64,000 bases of DNA, from the NCBI GenBank assembly GCA_951640165.1, contig OX621234.1, positions 24,308,549-24,372,548 of the forward strand. Reading direction: 5' to 3'. Each line of letters starts with the position of its first letter. Position 1 is the first letter of the stretch. The translations under genes and the position numbers were made by a program. The stretch comes from Pseudoips prasinana (Eukaryota > Arthropoda > Insecta > Lepidoptera > Nolidae). A model generated the notes under the pieces. That model was not told where the DNA came from, ran no database searches, and saw nothing but the letters and a program-made list of their open reading frames with translations. Of the stretch, positions 58,117 through 64,000 are shown piece after piece.

Positions 58117-59068
58117 GGGGAAGCCCGGGCAAGACGCATATGTTAAGGGATAATGTTCATAAAACCACAATGGGATAATCAATAGAAGTCTTTGTACTTT
58201 TAATGAGTATTATGTTTAATCATCTTTGGAAAATAATGACATAAACTTCAAAACATTAACGATTTCTATTTTAATTATGAGCATTAACAAAAAGTATCAA
58301 TTATTCGTTTTGCCAGAGGGCTCGGGCAAAACGGATGCGCTCCAAGGGCAAAAAGGATAATAATGAATTAGTTGAGATCAGTCTTCGCATTTATCACAGA
58401 AGTATCTGCCAGCTCCTACATAGGAAGTGCAGTCTTCATGCGCCCAGCTTCTGCATTGATTAGACTAAATCCAATCTTCAGTGAAATTTAATTTAATGTA
58501 TGTTGACGGGTGTAGACTTCAACACCTCTCATTTCTGCCTCTTATATTTGCGGCCTTTTTCAGGAGCAGCCATAGTTGGAATAGGTCTAATTTGAAATAT
58601 TGTTAAAATATTTTTTACTTATGAAGGAGATAATGAAATAATTAAACGGGTAATACCGTCAAAACCTATCCATATTACCCATATCCATTTTTACCAACAT
58701 GCTCTAAACAAGTATATTCTAAACAAGTCAAAACTTGAAATAATTTTTGTTGATAAACAAAAAGTAACGATCACAAGTAATTCTTAAATATACGTTCAAT
58801 TGGATAAATAAAATATTTCATAGATAACTCGATATATAGTAAAAAAAAGTTAATGATCAAACCATGACGAAAATCGTAACAAAACAACGTTTTTATTTAT
58901 TTTTTTCACTACGAATGCGCTCGCGTATTTTTTTGTTTGGACTGTCATGGCATCACAGGTTGCACTTGACATGACTAGAAAATTTGTCTAAGTGCTGTCT
59001 TTTATAGATTAATGGAAAAAAACAGATATTCTTTTTACCCGCACTATGCTTCTTGCCCGGGCTTCCCC
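58117..59068 (-). mobile_element. pogo-like DNA transposon, internally deleted
   Basis: GGGGAAGCCCGGGCAAGA at 58117 is inverted at 59068, next GCATA in both. TA flanks both ends (58115-58116, 59069-59070), although ATA would also fit. About 952 bp, with only a C-terminal transposase remnant. Confidence 0.75.
58378..58479 (-). pseudogene. C-terminal zinc-finger end of a pogo-like transposase
   Basis: The minus strand encodes EDWI, a stop, SNQCRSWAHEDCTSY, then VGAGRYFCDKCED and a stop (58378-58380). The spacing of Cys9, His14, Cys17, Cys28 and Cys31 with WAHEDC resembles the PHD-like finger at the end of many insect pogo-family transposases (pattern CxxWAHExC..FxCDxC). This is family knowledge from memory. 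The DDE domain and the DNA-binding region are absent, so the element must depend on another copy. Just outside, CTCGGGCAAAACGGATGC near 58321 echoes the terminal repeat. The in-frame stop shows decay after deletion. Confidence 0.65.
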
Positions 59069-60427
59069 TAATATCACACGATTATTCATCCGTTTTTAAC
59101 AAAAATTATATTTTATTATTTTGTAACGACAAAAAGCCGCTGTTCTTACGTTTCAATTCAAAATCACTGTAAATTAATTAGATTGTTGCGTGAAGAAAAC
59201 ATGGAAACTTCATACAGATATGTTACTTGAAATATCTTTAGAAAGAGTTGCTATTTGTAATGATAACATGAGCCATGTACTGTGGAAAACTATAAATCAG
59301 TCTTGAATCACTATCATGTCATTTGTCCAGTAGTCCAATATTTGAGTGTAGTGTACTACTGAAAATTTATATGTCTGGAATCACCATGATTAAAGACATA
59401 GAAGTAAAATAGGCGGGCGTAGATATCACTATTAAATTATCTTGTTGCAACTGTAGAAGCAGGCACAGCTCAATAGTGATATATAAATTTATAATAAAGG
59501 TCGAGATTGAGGCGTTAGTTTACTACTTTCACGTTTGAATCATCTCTTTAGCCTTATATCAGTTATACCAACAATAATAAACTTGATAGTTTATTTAGTC
59601 TTTCTTCTTCGTCAATTAGCGGTAGCCATTTTCCGACTGGTTTCTTTTCGGTATTGGTAGGTAACTAAATTAAGTTAGATCCCTAGGTGAACTCAAAAGA
59701 AATGGCAAACGACAAGAAAGTTTATGATAAGACATACCGCGCACTAAGTCCGAATACAACATGCCTTGAGAACACGTTCAATGATAAAATTGAGATCAGG
59801 AAGAGATGCAGATTGCAGTTGACAAGATAAACGCATGATGCAAGTGTGCCGAATGACAATCATGTCCATTACGATACGGATTTATTCTATTACATACAAA
59901 TTGCCTAGGCAGTACTTGGGTGACAACGGTTAGATGAGTTCAATGGTCGCGGTTTTATATTGTTTTAAAGGACATCAAACTCGATTGTTAATATTTTTAC
60001 AACAAAGTGTCAAAGTAATTTGAAAATTTTATTTAACTGGATAACCGTTAGTTTACCGTTTTTAAAAATCACAAAACTCCGACAGTTTTGATTGTATTCA
60101 GTCAAGCCTTTGGCTTTACCTAGCCCTATATATAGTCTCGTGCCGAACTGTTCCAGGAAGGTATGCCAACATGATTAGTTAATCCTTCTAGCCGTTATTG
60201 GTCTTTTTTTTTGGAGTACTTAGCAAGTAATCTAGCATAGAACCCACCAAATATTATGTTGCTGCTATAACCTACGGAAATTTGCAGCGCGGAGAGACTT
60301 TTTATTCCTTATTTAAATATCCCGATGTGCTGTCTTTAAAGAAAACAGGTAACAAATTTCTCGCTTCAAGCCGAGTAGTTATTTTAAAGTCACATACCTT
60401 TCTCAGCGGTTTCCATTTTATAACTGT
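59069..60427. other. No supported gene
   Basis: AT-rich; no repeat or frame recognised. Confidence 0.4.
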
Positions 60428-60428
60428 A

Positions 60429-60540
60429 CTAGCTGTGCCCCGCGATTTTACCCAGCCCAAACCATCTAAGCATACTTTTTCAATATTTGTAACTACGTCT
60501 TCTTTCAGTGTAAATACTGTAATTACTAGCTAACCACGAT
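60429..60540 (-). mobile_element. Partial ACTAGCTG repeat
   Basis: ACTAGCTGTGCCCCGCGATT is the family head; the rest is truncated. A second ACTAGCT at about 60526 has no recognisable body. Confidence 0.45.
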
Positions 60541-60844
60541 ACCGGTAACGAACCTTCTCAATAACTGTGTGAGCTGACAGAATAATTCAAATGAAATGAG
60601 ATTGCAATCCGTTTATTGAATCAAACACAAAATAAATTGATATTATTATCCTTACTACCTACCTCTAAGGAGCTACACAATTGTTTTTAATTCTGACTGT
60701 TCTAGGTACTACTGCTTTCTGACTAAATGGATTGATATCTTTCTATCCTTGAACTTCGACTACAACAAAGAAAAATGATTGCCGTCCTCTGCCCGCGAAT
60801 TTATAGATAAATATATATATAGAAATAGTTTAAATTTATGTACA
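60541..60844. other. No recognisable feature
   Basis: AT-rich spacer. Confidence 0.35.
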
Positions 60845-61160
60845 ACTAGCTGTGCCCCACGGTTTTACCCGCGTTAAACTTTATAAATGATCACAGCTCC
60901 TCCACCGTAGGTGATAATATGTAGCCTATATGTTGACCCGACCTCTTAGTAATATTCATGCAAAATTTGAAGTAAATCCATGCAGTACTTTTTGAGTTTA
61001 GCCTGGACATACATACAGACAAACAGATAAACAGACAAACATTCTAAACACTATATTTTTGGGTTCAATATCGATTGTAGATCACGCCCCAAGTATTCTT
61101 TAAAAAAAATATTCAATGTACAGTTTTGACTTTCCTACGATTTTATTATATGTATAGATT
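60845..61160 (-). mobile_element. Helitron-like repeat, about 315 bp
   Basis: AACTAGCTGTGCCCCACGGT to TTATTATATGTATAGATT, with ACATACAGACAAACAGATAA inside, typical of the family. Same orientation as 29798-30121. Confidence 0.6.
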
Positions 61161-62392
61161 TTAAGTAATCTCAATTCTCTATTATTTTAATCTTTTATTG
61201 GGTTTTATTAATCTTTTGACAGTGTGTAACGCTGTAGCTATTTGTAAAGCTGTCCAGATCAATTCACGTACTCGTGACTCGTACGTAGTCACGCAAGTTG
61301 TTTCTAAATCAAACAGACCTGGAACCAAATTTTTGTTTTTACGTAAGATTTTGTGGAGCAACTTCTAATAATTCAATAACTAGCATCGTACCGGGCACTA
61401 TAGGCCCGACTGCTAGGAGAGGTTGATACGGAAATGTATCGGTACTGATAAAAAGAAATGACATTATTTACTTCGATTGTAATCGTTTCTACGATTAATA
61501 TTTTTAGATGTTTTCTCCTAAAAACGTACGTTACAATCCCTTAAAAAACTAGAACCATGCAAACTTAAACAGTTGTCCAATTATTATACATGAAGAAGGG
61601 ATTTACACGATTTCCGCCTAAAAATAAATCGGTTAAGATCCGTTGAAATTGAATATCAATATAAGAAACGACTAAATTTAGTTTGGTATAATATGGAATT
61701 CAGTTCCAATTAAAGAAAAATCGTCCTTGTTTTAACAGAATTATGTTACAAAAATGTTATGGATTGCTAGCTAATTAAATACTTAAGTTCGGTGCATCAA
61801 GGCAAAATCAACAATAATCAGTATATGAAGTTAAGACATACCACCGAGAGTAAAAGTCGAGTTGGCTTTATATAATGTTTTGTGACCTCAGTTACAATTT
61901 TTAATAACCAAAACTTCTTATTTTGAGAGAAATTCTGTACCTAACCAAAATGTTTTAGGTTGGTGAAAATTTACCATGCATTCTTAATGAAATGAGTTTT
62001 AAATTCCGCTGAAAATAAAAGTCAAGTTGCGCGAAAAACCAAGTTGCAATTCGATGAAATCATGTCTGCCGGAATGCACTATTAAGTGCAACAAATAAGT
62101 AAAACATGTTATTAGCATGTCAGTAACCATGTTTTGCTGGTAATATGGTTTGGCACACTCTCTGGAAACCAAATGAATGTGGCAATGACTGGCACGCGAT
62201 CGTTCCGACGGGATAATGTAAAGAAATGAGTAAAAGTGCTAAATATTTGCATTTTTGTATGCCAGTTTTATTATATCTATTTGTGTGTTGTTACTATTTT
62301 AAAAAATCAGCCTGTAGGCATTTAAATATAAATAGAGCTCCGAGGTGGATATAAATATCTGTCTGTACATAAATCAACAAAAAGTTTCTATA
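61161..62392. other. No supported gene
   Basis: AT-rich; nothing recognised. Confidence 0.4.
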
Positions 62393-62478
62393 TTTCAGCC
62401 TCGATTTTTTTAAAACATGGTACTAAATAATATTTAATACCATGTTTTTAAAACAGGTAAAAAAAATCGAGGCTGAAA
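62393..62478. repeat. Compound hairpin
   Basis: TTTCAGCCTCGATTTTTT (62393-62410) pairs exactly with 62461-62478. Inside, AAAACATGGTACTAAATA pairs with its near-complement (62412-62447), leaving a small asymmetric bulge. Confidence 0.9.
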
Positions 62479-62876
62479 GCACCTCGAGTTAGAAATGAGA
62501 ATTAATAATGTTAACATTTACTACACTCGTAAAAAATACTATCTCTGCTCTTCATCCTTGTTATGTTTATATTTATATATATGTAGTTTATGCATATGGT
62601 TGCCCTATTAGTATCTGTGTATTTTAGTACGCAGTTTATGTAATGATATTTATTATGAACCTACGCACATGTCTATTGTACTCTAATTTCACCTCTCGCA
62701 GGTTTAATAAAGTCATTTCTTTTGAAATAAGCAGCACCCATGTACTACCTGTCTCTTCATTTATTTTACTTTTGTTATTTCTGTGTATAAAAAAATATAT
62801 TAAATTAAAATAGAATAAGTGGAACCAACAAAATAGCCTGTCTCCTGTTTGATTTAGTATTTCTGGAGACGTTACA

Positions 62877-63125
62877 TCATCATCAGCGATCGATTTTGTT
62901 GTACGATATCATCGTCTACTGCTGGACATAGACCTCACCCAAAAGTTTCTAGAGGTATAATGTTGCCATTTGCCTCCGAACTCTTACCTTAGTCACAGCG
63001 GCTGCTGACCGCTGCTAGGTTAGGTTACTACCTGGTGTATCCCTCAATCGCATTTTAAGACACCCACAGTATGTACGATAGTATGGGATGGTCCTGTTAT
63101 TGTATCTAGGCCGGGAAACATACGT
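62877..63125 (-). mobile_element. RTE-tailed short retroposon
   Basis: TCATCATCAGCGATCG, CTACTGCTGGACATAGACCT, GGTGTATCCCTCAATCGC and GGGATGGTCC..GGCCGGGAAAC follow the same order as 56521-56770. Its first part forms the left arm of the palindrome. Confidence 0.7.
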
Positions 63126-63371
63126 TTATGTAGTTTAAATATCATATATATTTAAACTACATACGTTTATGTAGTTTAAATATCATATATATTTAAACTA
63201 CATAAACGTATGTTGAGGGATACACCAGGTAGTAACCTAACCTAGCAGCGGTCAGCAGCCGCTGTGACTAAGGTAAGAGTTCGGAGGCAAATGGCAACAT
63301 TATACCTCTAGAAACTTTTGGGTGAGGTCTATGTCCAGCAGTAGACGATGATATCGTACAACAATATCGAT
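62889..63371. repeat. Large palindrome, 159-bp arms ~99% identical
   Basis: 62889-63047 and 63213-63371 are reverse complements with about one mismatch. The 165-base centre includes a 41-bp unit (ACATACGTTTATGTAG..TTTAAACT) in two tandem copies at 63118-63199, itself nearly self-complementary. The left arm belongs to a complete retroposon; the right arm is an inverted partial copy. Confidence 0.95.
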
Positions 63372-64000
63372 TGGGATCAAAAGGATATTAAAAAATCTTG
63401 TTTGATTGTAAACGATGTAAGAAAAAAGAGCTGCAATGAGTCTTGTAATATCTGCTCATTTTTTTTACAATATGATTCAGTAGTATGTAGAAAATGGTAC
63501 CTTTCGGTATTTTTTATAGGTGATATTAAGATCAATGTCCGTGAGAGAAGAAAACGAAAACTTAAATGACTTTAATGATATATTTTCCTTAATAAACTTC
63601 AAATTTAGTAATGTGGAATAAGCCGGAAGGACCGACGGATTAGTTTCCTCTATAAGGACCCGACATTGACTCTCATAGAGGTGTATCACAGAAACTACAA
63701 ATACTATTTGGAATATATACGTTAACACAATGCAAAATATCAAGAATGTATTTAATTTCAAATATGGGGCAAAAACGGTGAAACTTCTAAAACATTAACA
63801 TTTTAAATAAATTTGATTATTTATTCTTATATCTTATTATAAAATGGATTTATTTGGACATTATTCACCCGAATGTTATTTATTATCGTATATTGTTTTT
63901 GCGTTATGAATAAAAATCTCAAAAATACCATTTCTTCCTTCGTTTTGAAGGTTTTCATGATAATATTTAATATTTTTAATTTTCATAGCGATGTTCGTCA
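63372..64000. other. No recognisable feature
   Basis: AT-rich to the window end; frames at 63348-63569 (+) and 63477-63761 (-) overlap and lack motifs. Confidence 0.4.

Noticed and set aside
1..64000. LTR retrotransposons, endogenous viruses, CRISPR arrays, toxin genes
   Set aside because: No long direct terminal repeats, primer-binding sites, protease or integrase motifs, regularly spaced short repeats or toxin-like frames were seen.

Overview
The window is AT-rich animal nuclear DNA, most likely from a moth or butterfly. The evidence is the mix of mobile elements: RTE-type LINEs with TGATGA tails, CR1/Jockey-type LINE 3' ends, tRNA-headed SINEs with TTCGA B boxes, a mariner, and short dispersed repeats that start ACTAGCTG and end in TATATAGATT or ATTAGTA. 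No bacterial operon, rRNA, functional tRNA, CRISPR array or LTR retrovirus was seen. Lepidopteran assignment is inference from repeat families known to me, not a database result.

Host coding content is minimal. One exon-like stretch (2907-3023, +) has an acceptor, a 38-codon Ser/Thr-rich frame and a consensus donor. A second (13910-14028, +) is weaker. Position 53307/53308 has an acceptor fused directly to a donor after a pyrimidine tract, the form of a recursive-splicing ratchet point. Together these suggest, without proving, that much of the window is intron of a long plus-strand gene. Two GC-rich islands (about 14390-15000 and 54079-54550) are unassigned.

Layout. 1-11 kb: two copies of a long dispersed element carrying internal ~125-bp tandem repeats, plus LINE 3' fragments (3.3-4.3, 7.4-7.8, 7.9-8.4, 8.7-9.0 kb). 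11-12 kb: a young, 5'-truncated RTE-like insertion with poly(A), an 11-bp target duplication and an open reading frame. 12-23 kb: hairpins, fold-back and hAT-like non-autonomous elements, and an RTE-derived deletion product. 23.8-29.3 kb: a decayed LINE interrupted by a SINE in its endonuclease and by a 2.36-kb DNA transposon with 15-bp terminal inverted repeats. 30-41 kb: SINEs, LINE 3' ends and long featureless AT-rich DNA. 41.8-45.0 kb: a nearly full-length RTE LINE with a 10-bp target duplication and three visible lesions. 45.9-47.2 kb: a broken mariner. 49.3-51.2 kb: a Jockey-like LINE. 54.9-55.5 kb: a tandem array. 56.8-57.05 kb: a MITE. 58.1-59.1 kb: a pogo-like deletion derivative. 62.9-63.4 kb: a near-perfect palindrome with 159-bp arms.

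The genes do not form a pathway. The window records layered insertion, with non-autonomous elements (SINE, RTE deletion product, hAT/pogo derivatives) beside relatives of their likely parents. The best candidates for something unusual are the DNA transposon at 24706-27069, the large palindrome, and the cluster of short-loop perfect hairpins.
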